A model generated the notes under the pieces. That model was not told the DNA's origin and did not search any database. It saw only the letters and a list, made by a program, of their open reading frames with translations. Positions 25,139 through 34,068 of a DNA stretch of 64,000 nucleotides are shown here, piece by piece. This DNA is from UBA2112 sp964596695. Lineage in GTDB: Bacteria > Patescibacteriota > Saccharimonadia > Saccharimonadales > Saccharimonadaceae. Each line of letters starts with the position of its first letter. The first letter of the stretch is position 1. A program made the translations under genes and the position numbers. The stretch spans positions 65,835 through 129,834 of the forward strand of contig CAZQVE010000003.1 of NCBI GenBank assembly GCA_964596695.1, read 5' to 3'.

Positions 25139-25871
25139 CGGTTCCTCGCATCTCATCGATAATCTTACGTATCGCGTTTTGCGGTGAACCGATCGTTGCG
25201 GGCGGCTGCGTGATCGGACGTCCGATAACCACATAGTCCGCTCCGGCTCGGACTGCCCTAGTCGGAGTGACCACGCGTGACTGGTCGGCGCTGTCAGACC
25301 ACTTCGGACGTATGCCCGGCGTAATGAGAATCATGCGGCTGGTTATGGTGTCGGCACGGAGCATTTCGGCTTCACTTGCACTACAAATGATTCCATCTAA
25401 TCCGGCATTGGCGGCGGCGCGTGCGAATTGCAGCACTTTTAAGCGAGCCCCCGCGCCGTAGACCGATGTACACTCTTCGTCATCGAGCGATGTCAGAACT
25501 GTGACGCCGAGGATAAGTGGTCGCACGGGTAGATCAAAATCTTTGATGGCCGAGTCAACGCCGACCACTGCGGCTCTCAATGCTGCCGGACTATTGTCCG
25601 CCATGATGGTAAACATGTCTGGCTGGAGACGTGTGATTGATCGAGCGGATTTTTTGACGGTTTCGGGTATGTCTTTGAATTTCGTGTCACAAAATATCTT
25701 AGTATCATGGGCTCTCGCGAGGGCGATGCATGCGCGCCACCCGGAATAAGTGCCGAGTTGATTGCCGATTTTCAACGTGATATGGTGCTTGTCTAAGCTA
25801 CTTACGAGTAATTCGGCCTCTTCGAGCGTGTCGTAGTCGGCGGCAACGATAATCTTGTCACTTGCTGTCAT
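25131..25871 (-). CDS. pyrF: Orotidine 5'-phosphate decarboxylase
   Basis: This enzyme makes UMP from OMP. The catalytic Asp/Lys array is visible as FCDTKFKDIPETV near residue 60 (D-x-K-x-x-D). The phosphate-binding C-terminal block reads ITPGIRPK and GADYVVIGRPIT. At 246 residues it is a normal group I enzyme. Its ATG overlaps the pyrC stop as ATGA (25868-25871), showing translational coupling within the pyr operon. Confidence 0.95.
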   Translation of the reverse strand: MTASDKIIVAADYDTLEEAELLVSSLDKHHITLKIGNQLGTYSGWRACIALARAHDTKIFCDTKFKDIPETVKKSARSITRLQPDMFTIMADNSPAALRAAVVGVDSAIKDFDLPVRPLILGVTVLTSLDDEECTSVYGAGARLKVLQFARAAANAGLDGIICSASEAEMLRADTITSRMILITPGIRPKWSDSADQSRVVTPTRAVRAGADYVVIGRPITQPPATIGSPQNAIRKIIDEMRGTDE

Positions 25872-26923
25872 TTGTTCCTCGCGACAATTTTTGCGCTGCC
25901 GGGTATGGCTAATATCTTTCCGTTTTCGTACGCTGTTTTTCCGCGCAGTGTGACCCTTGTCACTTTGCCGTAAACCTCTTGCCCCTCAAATGGCGACCAG
26001 CCGCACCTTGTATGCAACTCCTCCGCACGGATAACGTATGGCCTCATGTCGACCTCCACGGACGTCGTTTCGTCGGTCGGCAGATTAAAAATCCGTGCGG
26101 GTGCCGTGTGGCATTTGTCGACAATCTGCTCGAGTGTTATCTTACCTTGCTTCATAGCCGTAAGGAGAAGCGGCAGTGTCGTTTCCAGTCCGGGTACTCC
26201 ATGGGCGCCGGCATGTTTTTCCTCGCGCGTATGCGGTGCATGGTCGGACTCGAAAATGTCGATATCATCCAAGTGTTCCCATAAATACTCTTGATCCTCG
26301 CGAGTTTTTAGCGAAGGTAACATGTCGCCATAGGTACCGAGGCGGTCAAGGTCGTCGGAAGTTAAGAATAAGTGGTGCGGACAGACGCCGCACGTAATCG
26401 GTAGGCCTTGTCGCTTGGCTGCTATGATCTTGCTGAGAATCTCACGGCTGGGCATATGGCAGACGTGTACGGGTCGGTCGAGGCCCTGCAGTGATTCAAT
26501 GGCGATATCGATTACATCTTCCTCGACGTGGAGTAGGACGACGCTTTCGTGTGGCCAAGCGGCGTAGATTTCTCTGAGACGTTCTGGATCGAGCAGGTAG
26601 CCGCCGGTCGTGTTGTTTAAGTACAGTTTTAGACCGATTGTCTTCGCCGCCGCATCGGCAAATGTATCGAGATTGTCACCCAGTGACCCATAGTGAAGTC
26701 CGATATCGCCGACGGCCTTTTGTGCTGCCAGTGCAATCTTCTCATCCAGGCGCTCTATCGTCGTGATTGGCTGTGCGTTGTTGGGCATATCAACGACAGT
26801 CGTAAACCCACCCGCCAGTGCTGCTGACGTTCCTGTCGTGAAATCTTCTTTCTGTGTTTGTCCGGGGTCACGCAAGTGCACGTGGATATCGATCAGGCCA
26901 GGTAAAACGATACGGTCGGACAT
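25868..26923 (-). CDS. pyrC: Dihydroorotase
   Basis: This zinc amidohydrolase closes carbamoyl aspartate to dihydroorotate. The metal motif DIHVHLRDPG is at residues 11-20, followed by GTSAALAGGFTTVVDMPN. HVCHMPS and the C-terminal SDHAPHT also carry metal ligands. The start at 26923 (MSDRIVLPGL) has -10 TACAAT 12 bases upstream; ATG 26980 in the same frame is a weaker choice. It heads the operon pyrC-pyrF-pyrE-pyrB-DHH-cysS. carAB and pyrD are not in the window. Confidence 0.93.
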   Translation of the reverse strand: MSDRIVLPGLIDIHVHLRDPGQTQKEDFTTGTSAALAGGFTTVVDMPNNAQPITTIERLDEKIALAAQKAVGDIGLHYGSLGDNLDTFADAAAKTIGLKLYLNNTTGGYLLDPERLREIYAAWPHESVVLLHVEEDVIDIAIESLQGLDRPVHVCHMPSREILSKIIAAKRQGLPITCGVCPHHLFLTSDDLDRLGTYGDMLPSLKTREDQEYLWEHLDDIDIFESDHAPHTREEKHAGAHGVPGLETTLPLLLTAMKQGKITLEQIVDKCHTAPARIFNLPTDETTSVEVDMRPYVIRAEELHTRCGWSPFEGQEVYGKVTRVTLRGKTAYENGKILAIPGSAKIVARNK

Positions 26924-27017
26924 AGTTCGCGTTTTATTGTACCAGAGGCAATGAATGTGTGATACGTCTACAGTACCCATGATTGTGTACGCCCCTTGAT
27001 CACATCGATTTCTATAT

Positions 27018-27038
27018 TGACAAATACTAAACCATATT
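27018..27038 (+). promoter_or_regulatory. Candidate promoter of the small membrane gene at 27183
   Basis: A perfect TTGACA (27018-27023) is followed by TATTAT/TATAGT at short spacing (12-15 bp). The 5' leader would be about 140 bases, with GGATCG...CGATCC palindrome near 27091-27106. The spacing is not ideal. Confidence 0.35.
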
Positions 27039-27182
27039 ATAGTTAAGGTCATAGGCGCATATAGTCTATGCAGGTTGACAGTTTGATTCCGGATCGGGGA
27101 CGATCCGCTTGCTGATGTGGGCTCGATAAGGGCTCGCTCGTCGGTAAATTATCTATCGAAAATCGATCGAAAGGAATATTCG

Positions 27183-27470
27183 ATGAATGAGGATCTGAAG
27201 AAGGTTATGGAATACACCGCTGCCGAAGCAGAGTACACCAGGGCAAGCATCGTGGAGACCGGTTACCTGGGGGCGGTGATTATCATCGCGGTAGGAATGT
27301 ATGTCTATGGCCTTGCTGCAGGGAACACGGTCTTAGTGAGCGGGGGTATCGTGTTTCTTGGGCTAGCGGCGATAATCTCCATTATCGTTACCGGGCTCAC
27401 CGCTAAGGCAGAGGAGCGCGTGAATGAGCTGCGCAAGCAGCACGGTATCCTAACGGCTGCACAACGTTGA
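27183..27470 (+). CDS. Small membrane protein with two helices
   Basis: This 95-residue protein has an amphipathic, acidic N-terminal helix (residues 1-28), two membrane helices (about 29-50 and 56-78) and a charged C-terminal helix with AEERVNELRKQHG. The topology places both ends on the same side, probably inside. ATG 27183 has AAAGGA 7 bases before it. It is monocistronic and ends at a strong terminator. No family is recognised. Confidence 0.65.
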   Translation: MNEDLKKVMEYTAAEAEYTRASIVETGYLGAVIIIAVGMYVYGLAAGNTVLVSGGIVFLGLAAIISIIVTGLTAKAEERVNELRKQHGILTAAQR

Positions 27471-27551
27471 GACCGAGACGCACATCCGGGAGGATGCTCC
27501 CTCGGTAGCCCCTGAGAGCGCTCTACGTCGTAGATCTGACCAGTCAACTTG

Positions 27552-27579
27552 CAACCCCCGCCATTCGTGGCGGGGGTTG
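27552..27579. terminator. Bidirectional terminator
   Basis: CAACCCCCGCC-ATTCGT-GGCGGGGGTTG is an 11-bp perfect stem followed by TTCATTT. It sits between the convergent small membrane gene and recR and can serve both. Confidence 0.8.
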
Positions 27580-27593
27580 TTCATTTCGGGTAT

Positions 27594-28208
27594 CTATAGT
27601 TCTTTGCGGCCTTCCAGTGCGTGGCTGAGGGTAATCTGGTCGGCGTACTCCAGATCGACGCCGACGGGGATACCGCGAGCCAGGCGACTCATCTTCACGT
27701 CTATGCCAGCATCTTTGACGTGTTTTTGCAGGAACAATGCAGTCGACTCGCCTTCCACGCTGGCATTGGTCGCGATAATCAGTTCCTGCACTTTGTCTTT
27801 TTCGATTCGTTCCATGAGTTCGGGGATATGCAGCTGCTCGGGGCCGATACCGTCGATCGGGCTGATGGCGCCGCCCAGTACATGGTAGGTGCCGTGGTAT
27901 TGCCCCGTCCGTTCAAGCGCGACGATATCGAGCGGTTCTTCGACGACAGCAATGGTCGTTTTGTCGCGTGACTGGTCGCTATAGAGCGGCGATACGTCTT
28001 GCGAGGAGTCGATCAGCGCGAAGGTTACGGGACATGATTTTACGCCGTCGTGGAGCTTCTCTAGGCTTGTGGCAAGCTTGCTGGTGACGGCGGGCTGAGC
28101 ACGAAGCAAATAATACGCATAGCGCTCGGCCGTGCGTGCACCGACTCCTGGCAGACGGCCAAGTTCATCAATGACATCTAGCAGTGCCTTTGGTAGCAAG
28201 CCGCTCAT
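27594..28208 (-). CDS. recR: Recombination protein RecR, zinc-finger cysteines lost
   Basis: RecR acts with RecF and RecO to load RecA at gaps. The 204-residue protein has the N-terminal helix-hairpin-helix LGRLPGVGARTAERYAYYLL (residues 16-35). The Toprim domain contains VVEEPLDI, YHVLGGAISP and ELIIATNASVEGE. The zinc finger normally has four cysteines; here only one remains (SCPVTF near residue 58), and the last pair reads SPLYSDQSRD. So the zinc site is gone while the rest is intact. It lies 6 bp downstream of ybaB, the usual neighbour. Confidence 0.93.
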   Translation of the reverse strand: MSGLLPKALLDVIDELGRLPGVGARTAERYAYYLLRAQPAVTSKLATSLEKLHDGVKSCPVTFALIDSSQDVSPLYSDQSRDKTTIAVVEEPLDIVALERTGQYHGTYHVLGGAISPIDGIGPEQLHIPELMERIEKDKVQELIIATNASVEGESTALFLQKHVKDAGIDVKMSRLARGIPVGVDLEYADQITLSHALEGRKEL

Positions 28209-28214
28209 AGTGAA

Positions 28215-28517
28215 CTACAGTCCGAGGTTGCCGAGACCACCCATCAGTGGCTGCATTTTAGCGGCAGCGATTTCCTGGGCTTTCTGCATGCCGTCGCGGA
28301 TTGCGACTTCGATGTTGTTTTCAAGGTCCTCGATATCGTCGAGATCGACATAGTCAGGATTGATTTTTACTTTCTCGACTTTCAGTTCGCCGTTGATGGT
28401 GATTTCGACGGCGGGATCGTCATCTTCGCCGCCTGAAACGACGACTACCTTTTGCTTCTTGAGTTCTTTTTGCGCTTTCCGCAGTTCGTTTAGCATTTTC
28501 ATTTGGTCAAAAGCCAT
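28215..28517 (-). CDS. YbaB/EbfC nucleoid-associated protein
   Basis: This 100-residue protein has the family plan: an N-terminal helix with MLNELRKAQKELKKQK, a central beta sheet (VVVSGG, VEITINGELKVEKVKI) and a C-terminal helix. It binds DNA as a dimer. The ybaB-recR order is conserved in most bacteria and supports both calls. ATG 28517 has AAGGAG 8 bases upstream. A long palindrome lies 36 bp upstream in its leader. Confidence 0.93.
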   Translation of the reverse strand: MAFDQMKMLNELRKAQKELKKQKVVVVSGGEDDDPAVEITINGELKVEKVKINPDYVDLDDIEDLENNIEVAIRDGMQKAQEIAAAKMQPLMGGLGNLGL

Positions 28518-28552
28518 TATAGGATCTCCTTCGTAATAGTATCGGCTTTGCC

Positions 28553-28651
28553 CTGTGGCTTATTTTAGGCGCTAAGCTGCGTTACGGTGCTCACGTACCT
28601 TGAGTACGTTGCGCTCCTTTACTCGCTTATCATCCTAAACTAACCTCACAG
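28553..28651. repeat. Long imperfect palindrome upstream of ybaB
   Basis: CTGTG (28553) pairs with CACAG (28647-28651); inside, TAGG/CCTA and a long imperfect stem close on ACGTAC-CTTGA-GTACGT. It has the same plan as the elements at 38878 and 38131. It lies in the ybaB 5' leader or the 3' end of the preceding gene's message. Confidence 0.6.
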
Positions 28652-28694
28652 AACAAACCCGCTTGCGTTATATGTTAATAATACACTATTTTAC

Positions 28695-30140
28695 TTATTT
28701 GTTGTAGATGTAGAATCGGTCGCTCGCGTGCATGTTGTCCATCGTGATGATGCGGGTTGGGGGTTCGGTGATTTTGTTATGCCCGGCGCGCGTGGCGGCG
28801 TACTTGCCCTCGGTGTTTGGTTCTTCGGTGAGGATAGTGATATTCGTGTGCGTGTTGTAGCGAGCCACGGCTTCGTAAAATGGCCGCTCATCCGGCGAGA
28901 CGACAATCTTCGCGATACCCTTATCGAGCACATTATTGTTATAAAGCGACAGGTCGTGGTTGAAGCTGCTTGCGGTCACAGGGTCGTACCGGTAGCCGTC
29001 AAAGTATCGGTATAGACCTGACGTGACAAGACCGGCAACGAGAATTGTCAATGGCACCACTCCGACAAAGCGAGCGTATGGATTGCGCGGGAATATTTGG
29101 TACCAAGCACGGAGTAGATAGCTGAGGCCGCCGGCCAGTACCAACAGTAGCGGTACGAACGTGACGCTGGTAAACATAGGATTAATGATAAGGACGGGGA
29201 TGAGAATGATAATCCAAGCAGTGAGCGTATAACTACGCGCGGTGTAGCGAATCGTATACAACTGCCACAGGCCAATCACTATGAGTACCATCGAGCCGAG
29301 GTCGAGCACTGGAGTCATAAGGGTGCCGCTACGTGGTTGAATGAAGTTAAAGTATTGCTGGAAGAGCACTCGTAGGTTCTCTATCCAGTCGGGCGGCCAG
29401 CTCGCGGGGGCGCCGAGGAGCTTCAATCCAAGCTGGGGGTACTCATATATTAACCAGCCCAATGGTGCGACGAGTACGATACTGAGTGCTATCAGAAACG
29501 CTAAGTGTGGACGTGACATCTTCTTGATAACATAACGTACGTGCGGATGAAGTAGCCCGGCGCTGATAATAGCCAGTACCAGATAAATACTCATTGGCGT
29601 GTACAAGCTTATAGGTACCGCCACGAAAAACAGTAGCTTCCACAGTCTTTTGTGCCGCTCAGATGTGGTTATCATGGTGGCGATTAACAGCAGCCAGACT
29701 GACCATAGGATGTACGTGATGCTTGCACTGCCCGACTGCGCGACGTACAAGAACTGACCGGTCGTAATCATGATAATAGTCGCTAGGACAGCGATATTTG
29801 GTCGAAACCACCGCCGCAATAGCAGGACGGCACCGATACCGGTGATAAATGCGCAAATAAGTGCAGGTAGCTTAAAGGCGAAGACGCTTGCCCCGAACAG
29901 ATCCATACTCAACCGCTGAGCAGCGAAGAATGGTAGATTGGGAATAGCGAGCGTTTGAGGGCTCTGCAAATCCATTGCCGCGGTCTGGACGAAATCTTCC
30001 ATCTCCGTATGGCTAAAGCCGCCAGGGATATACAACCCTGCCACGACAAGCAGAGATACGAACAGAATAATAACGATACTGTAACCGATCTGGTAGCGCC
30101 AGCGATACGTCAAGAAATCAGATATCTTCAAACGTGCCAT
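28695..30140 (-). CDS. GT-C-type membrane glycosyltransferase (PMT/ArnT-like), probable
   Basis: The 481-residue protein has about 11 membrane helices. The first long outer loop begins with HTEMEDFVQTAAMD, where GT-C enzymes (PMT, ArnT, GT39) keep their catalytic acidic residue. A ca. 90-residue soluble C-terminal domain follows. This layout suggests transfer of a sugar from a lipid carrier at the outer face. The similarity is topological rather than by strong motif, so the call is moderate. It is leaderless: -10 TATAAT (30149-30154) lies 8 bases before ATG 30140. Confidence 0.6.
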   Translation of the reverse strand: MARLKISDFLTYRWRYQIGYSIVIILFVSLLVVAGLYIPGGFSHTEMEDFVQTAAMDLQSPQTLAIPNLPFFAAQRLSMDLFGASVFAFKLPALICAFITGIGAVLLLRRWFRPNIAVLATIIMITTGQFLYVAQSGSASITYILWSVWLLLIATMITTSERHKRLWKLLFFVAVPISLYTPMSIYLVLAIISAGLLHPHVRYVIKKMSRPHLAFLIALSIVLVAPLGWLIYEYPQLGLKLLGAPASWPPDWIENLRVLFQQYFNFIQPRSGTLMTPVLDLGSMVLIVIGLWQLYTIRYTARSYTLTAWIIILIPVLIINPMFTSVTFVPLLLVLAGGLSYLLRAWYQIFPRNPYARFVGVVPLTILVAGLVTSGLYRYFDGYRYDPVTASSFNHDLSLYNNNVLDKGIAKIVVSPDERPFYEAVARYNTHTNITILTEEPNTEGKYAATRAGHNKITEPPTRIITMDNMHASDRFYIYNK

Positions 30141-30187
30141 TTCGTATAATTATAGCAGACATGGTATTTGAACGGTCGACCGCCGGT

Positions 30188-31537
30188 CTATTCGTGCCTT
30201 TTGTCGAGTGACATAAAGCGTAGGCGTTCTGGGTGGAAGTACAACTCAACCTTGCCGGTTGGACCGTTACGGTGCTTGGCGATAATCAAGTCAGTGATGT
30301 TTTCGCGGTCGGTATCGGGGTTGTAGTAGGCTTCGCGGTAGATAAACATAACGATGTCGGCGTCCTGCTCAATCGAGCCGGACTCACGCAAGTCGGCCAG
30401 CTGTGGAATCTGCGGGCTGCGCGACTCGACGCTACGAGAGAGCTGACTCAGCGCGATAACCGGTACGTTCAGCTCACGTGCCAGCAGTTTGAGCCCTCGG
30501 CTGATCTCACTCACCTCTTGTACGCGATTGCCATCGCTCCTGGCGGCACTGGCCTGCATGAGCTGCAAATAGTCTACTACTACCAAGCCGAGTGGCGCAT
30601 TGTGAGCGGCGCGGCGAGCTTTGGTGCGCATTTCCAGTACGGTCATACCGGGCGTATCGTCGATGTAGATCGGGGCTTCGGCCATCTCGCCCGAAGCCTC
30701 AGACAACTTGGCGAAGTCCTCGTCGCTCAAGTTACCGGTACGGATATTCCACGAATCGACGCCCGATACGTCAGATAACATACGATCGATGAGTTGCTCT
30801 TTGCTCATCTCAAGACTGAAAAACAAAACGGACTTTTTGTTGATTGTGGCGATATTGTACGCCAGGTTGGTCACGAGCGTGGTCTTACCCATTGCTGGGC
30901 GGGCGGCCAGGATGATCAAGTCGCTCGGCTGTAAACCTGCGGTCATATTGTCGAGATCTCTGTAACCGGTTTTCATGCCGCGGATAGCGCCTTTGTTGCG
31001 ATGCAGCTCCTCGAGACGGTCGAAACTCTCCAGGAGAATCTGCTCCAGGCTAGCGAGGTCTTGGCGGAGGTTCTGGTCGCTGACGGAAAATAGCTCTGCT
31101 TCGGCGCGTTCCAACAGCTCTTGCACGTTGAAATCATCATCATAGCCCAGCTCGGCGATGTCGCCGCTCGCCTTTATGAGGCGGCGCCGAACAGCTGACT
31201 GAGCGACCATTTCACCATAAGTTACGGCATGCGCGGCAGTGGGAACGTAGTTGGTTAACTCCGTTAGGTATGCGCTACCGCCGACGTCCTCTAATTGCTT
31301 TTTCTTTTTTAGTTCGTCCGTCAGCGTAAGAAGGTCAACTGGTTTATGGTGCTCAAAGAGCCGTACCATAGCCTCGTAGATCATCTGGTGGCGTTTGTCG
31401 TAAAAGTCGCGTGCCGTGACAACCTCTGTTATATCGGCGAGAACGTCTTCGTCTATGAGGACGGCGCCAATCAAACTCATTTCCGCGTCAACGTTTTGCG
31501 GCGGGATTTTTGCCTCGATTTCTTTCTTAGCACTCAT
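30188..31537 (-). CDS. dnaB: Replicative DNA helicase DnaB
   Basis: This hexameric helicase unwinds DNA ahead of the fork. The 449-residue protein begins with the N-terminal DnaB domain (PPQNVDAEMSLIGAVL, residues 12-27). The RecA-like domain has Walker A ARPAMGKTTL near 212, Walker B LGLVVVDYLQLM near 318 and SQLSRSVESR. DLRESGSIEQDAD completes the family pattern. No intein is present. Its ATG follows the dnaX stop with no gap, so the two are coupled. Confidence 0.96.
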   Translation of the reverse strand: MSAKKEIEAKIPPQNVDAEMSLIGAVLIDEDVLADITEVVTARDFYDKRHQMIYEAMVRLFEHHKPVDLLTLTDELKKKKQLEDVGGSAYLTELTNYVPTAAHAVTYGEMVAQSAVRRRLIKASGDIAELGYDDDFNVQELLERAEAELFSVSDQNLRQDLASLEQILLESFDRLEELHRNKGAIRGMKTGYRDLDNMTAGLQPSDLIILAARPAMGKTTLVTNLAYNIATINKKSVLFFSLEMSKEQLIDRMLSDVSGVDSWNIRTGNLSDEDFAKLSEASGEMAEAPIYIDDTPGMTVLEMRTKARRAAHNAPLGLVVVDYLQLMQASAARSDGNRVQEVSEISRGLKLLARELNVPVIALSQLSRSVESRSPQIPQLADLRESGSIEQDADIVMFIYREAYYNPDTDRENITDLIIAKHRNGPTGKVELYFHPERLRFMSLDKRHE

Positions 31538-33016
31538 TTACTCTTTCCCTAATTCCTCTACGGAAACTTCCTGTCCTCCACCCATCATAGCAGCAACTTT
31601 GGCTAATTTAGCGTCTGCTGGCGGCTTAGCGGTCGGCAGCGTCACAATTGCGAGGCCCGGTTGACCGACACTCTCGAGGGCGTCATGCAGTTGCGTGAGG
31701 TATTTTGGTTCGTCTAGCTTGGTCTTATTGAACTTGCGGACAGCGTAAAGGGTGAGCGTTCCGTCTTCGAGTGCGTAATCGCACTTATTGAGAACGCTAT
31801 AAAGTGCGACGAAGTGCTCTCTGGCGTATGCAACGAGCTTCTTCCAGTCAAACGGTTCACTGTTTGCCGGGCGGGATTTTGGTTTGCGTGCCGGGGTCTC
31901 GACAGTCTTCCTGACCGGCTTTGATTCAGTTTTGGCGGGTGGACTCGCGGCTCGGCGGTCAGTGGACTCCACGACTATCACAGGAGCTTCAAGGATGGTC
32001 GGTCGCGGTTTGGTGGCGTGAGCGGCGGCGGTCTTGTTGACGGGTTTTGCGGCTCCTACGAGAACAGTCAGGAGTCTTAGCTGAGGTTGCGAAGAGCTCG
32101 CGACGGACAAGAGCGCATCAAGCAGTCCGACGAGTTGCGGTCGTTCGCCGAGCTGGTCACGTAATGCCCGGACGAGCTGGTCGGCAAGGATGGTTGGCAT
32201 TATACCTTGTTTCTCAAGGTCATCGAGGGTTGCTATTACGCTAGCGACATCATGCGCGTCGATGGCTGCAAGTAACTGGTTGACCGCTTCTTGCGAAGCG
32301 AGGCCGAGGGTTGCTCGTACGAGATCCAGCGTGATACCTTCTTTTTCGTCAGCGAAACTCGACAGTTGGTCAAGCAGACTGATGCTGTCGCGGAAGCTAC
32401 CATCACCCCTGGTAGCGATAGCCTCGACGGCGTCGTCGGTGATTTTGATGCCCTCGGATTTGGCGATTTTTTTCAACTGGATAGTCAAGTCGGCCGGGCT
32501 GATAGCGTGAAAGGCAAAGTGCTGTGTCCGGCTGATAATCGTCGCTGGGACCTTGTGCAGGTCGGTCGTCGCCAGGATGAAGACGACATGCGCCGGTGGC
32601 TCCTCGAGAGTCTTGAGTAGAGCATTGAATGCGGGCTTGGACAGCATATGCACCTCGTCGATAATATAAATCTTCTTGGCTGCAGCGATTGGTGCCAGTT
32701 GCACCTTGTCGCGTAAATCACGGACGTCCTCGACGCCGTTATTACTGGCAGCGTCAATCTCGATAATGTCGAGATGTACCTCTTCGCCTTCATATGGCAG
32801 TTGGTTGATCTCGTGTGCCAGTATACGGGCTATCGATGTCTTGCCCACACCGCGCGGACCAGTTAATAAATAGGCATGCGCAACCCGCCCCTGCTTTAGG
32901 CTGCGTCTCAATACCTCGGTCACCTGTGTCTGACCGACAATCTCATCCAGCGAACGGCTGCGGTATTTGCGGTACAGCGCCTGACGTGGCGCCGATGTTT
33001 CCCCCTTTTTCACCAT
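31538..33016 (-). CDS. dnaX: DNA polymerase III subunit gamma/tau, zinc module missing
   Basis: DnaX is the clamp-loader ATPase. Walker A GPRGVGKTSIA is near residue 54, Walker B IIDEVHML near 118, then LLKTLEEPP and the SRTQ sensor. In most bacteria a four-cysteine zinc module sits between Walker A and EIDAAS; here that segment is only INQLPYEGEEVHLDII, with no cysteine. The 492-residue protein has a basic, proline-rich linker and a short tau-like end. TACAAT lies 10 bases before ATG 33016. It forms an operon with dnaB. Confidence 0.95.
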   Translation of the reverse strand: MVKKGETSAPRQALYRKYRSRSLDEIVGQTQVTEVLRRSLKQGRVAHAYLLTGPRGVGKTSIARILAHEINQLPYEGEEVHLDIIEIDAASNNGVEDVRDLRDKVQLAPIAAAKKIYIIDEVHMLSKPAFNALLKTLEEPPAHVVFILATTDLHKVPATIISRTQHFAFHAISPADLTIQLKKIAKSEGIKITDDAVEAIATRGDGSFRDSISLLDQLSSFADEKEGITLDLVRATLGLASQEAVNQLLAAIDAHDVASVIATLDDLEKQGIMPTILADQLVRALRDQLGERPQLVGLLDALLSVASSSQPQLRLLTVLVGAAKPVNKTAAAHATKPRPTILEAPVIVVESTDRRAASPPAKTESKPVRKTVETPARKPKSRPANSEPFDWKKLVAYAREHFVALYSVLNKCDYALEDGTLTLYAVRKFNKTKLDEPKYLTQLHDALESVGQPGLAIVTLPTAKPPADAKLAKVAAMMGGGQEVSVEELGKE

Positions 33017-33067
33017 AACTATCTTTATTGTACGCTGTTTTCGGGGAAAGTATGTTGTGATTTGTTG

Positions 33068-33352
33068 CTACTTCTTTTTAGGCGGTATGTAGAAGGCGCC
33101 GCCCGTAAGTGACTTGGCATAATCTGATTTACGGCTCGTGCCCTTTCGGCGTCTTTGCACCTGCCAGTCGGCCCAGCGCCATTTAACGATAAAGCTAACA
33201 ATCGCGAACGAGATAACAGCAATTACAAATCCAACCATAGCGGCATTAGAAAACACACTATTTTGGGCGAGAGGGCTTTTGTTATACGCAAAAATTTCCC
33301 AGGTAATCCAAGGGATGATACCGATGAGTCCGAGAATCGTAAAGAATTTCAT
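33068..33352 (-). CDS. Small membrane protein, basic C-terminus
   Basis: This 94-residue protein has two membrane helices (about 4-22 and 38-60), then a strongly basic tail with VQRRRKGTSRK and PPKKK. Its ATG follows the stop of the upstream gene with a 1-bp gap, so it is translated by coupling; no separate binding site is seen. The family is not recognised. The tail would face the cytoplasm and could touch nucleic acid or lipid heads (inference). Confidence 0.6.
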   Translation of the reverse strand: MKFFTILGLIGIIPWITWEIFAYNKSPLAQNSVFSNAAMVGFVIAVISFAIVSFIVKWRWADWQVQRRRKGTSRKSDYAKSLTGGAFYIPPKKK

Positions 33353-33353
33353 C

Positions 33354-33869
33354 CTATAACGGCGCTTCGACAGCTGCCCACTGCGCGTCAGGGTTGTCCT
33401 CGGGGATGATGACAGTGACCTGGTCGCCTTCGTGCAAGTGGAAGAACGTCACGCTGGCAAGCAGTATACGGTATTCTTTGCCGCTGACTTCGACGTAGTA
33501 CGCGCCGTCGTGCTGCGTTAAGGTGCCGATAACTTGTTTGCGTTCGATCGGACCGATTTGCTTATAGATAAAGCTGCCGTCATCGGCGATGGTAAGCTTT
33601 AGGACGTCGCCTTCGAGGAGCTTTGACTTGCTGGCGTAGTTTGCCGGTACCGGGTAGTTTTTGCCATCAGGACCGACCATAACTTGACCATCAAAGACGC
33701 CTTCTATTACTTTGCCGCTGACATCTTCTTGGCTGGACTTCGGAGTCAAAACCGTGCCGTCGTCGCCGACGATACTAATCAAAAGCTCTTTCGCTGCAGC
33801 TAAATTCGTTTCAGCTTCCTGGATGAGTGAGGTTAATCGCTTGACTTGTTTCTCTGGTAAATCAGACAT
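33354..33869 (-). CDS. CPR-conserved protein of unknown function
   Basis: This 171-residue soluble protein starts with a coiled coil (residues 1-35, EKQVKRLTSLIQEAETNL). After a linker comes a beta-rich region with GKVIEGVFDGQVMVGPDGK, YPVPANYASKSKLLEGD and a second barrel-like repeat to the end. Proteins of this pattern are, to my knowledge, common across Patescibacteria with no known role. ATG 33869 has AAGGA 8 bases upstream. It is followed by the small membrane gene at 33352. Confidence 0.7.
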   Translation of the reverse strand: MSDLPEKQVKRLTSLIQEAETNLAAAKELLISIVGDDGTVLTPKSSQEDVSGKVIEGVFDGQVMVGPDGKNYPVPANYASKSKLLEGDVLKLTIADDGSFIYKQIGPIERKQVIGTLTQHDGAYYVEVSGKEYRILLASVTFFHLHEGDQVTVIIPEDNPDAQWAAVEAPL

Positions 33870-34068
33870 GCTCGCAATCCTTGTCTGTTTTTGTGGTGAT
33901 ATTATCTCTATATATACCAGCATGGCCAGAAACAGTCAAATAGTAGGCTGCAGACTTATCCACACAAATAACAGTTTTAAGGTTAAAATCGTTGTAGAAA
34001 CAACGGGATAAACTTTTTTACGACGCAAATACGTCGCCCGCGAGTTGTTTTTATACGGTATTAGTATG

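Noticed and set aside
33958..33966. Perfect DnaA box TTATCCACA near dnaX-dnaB, possible origin
   Set aside because: It is single, with only a one-mismatch relative far away at 39100, no AT-rich unwinding region and no dnaA or dnaN nearby.
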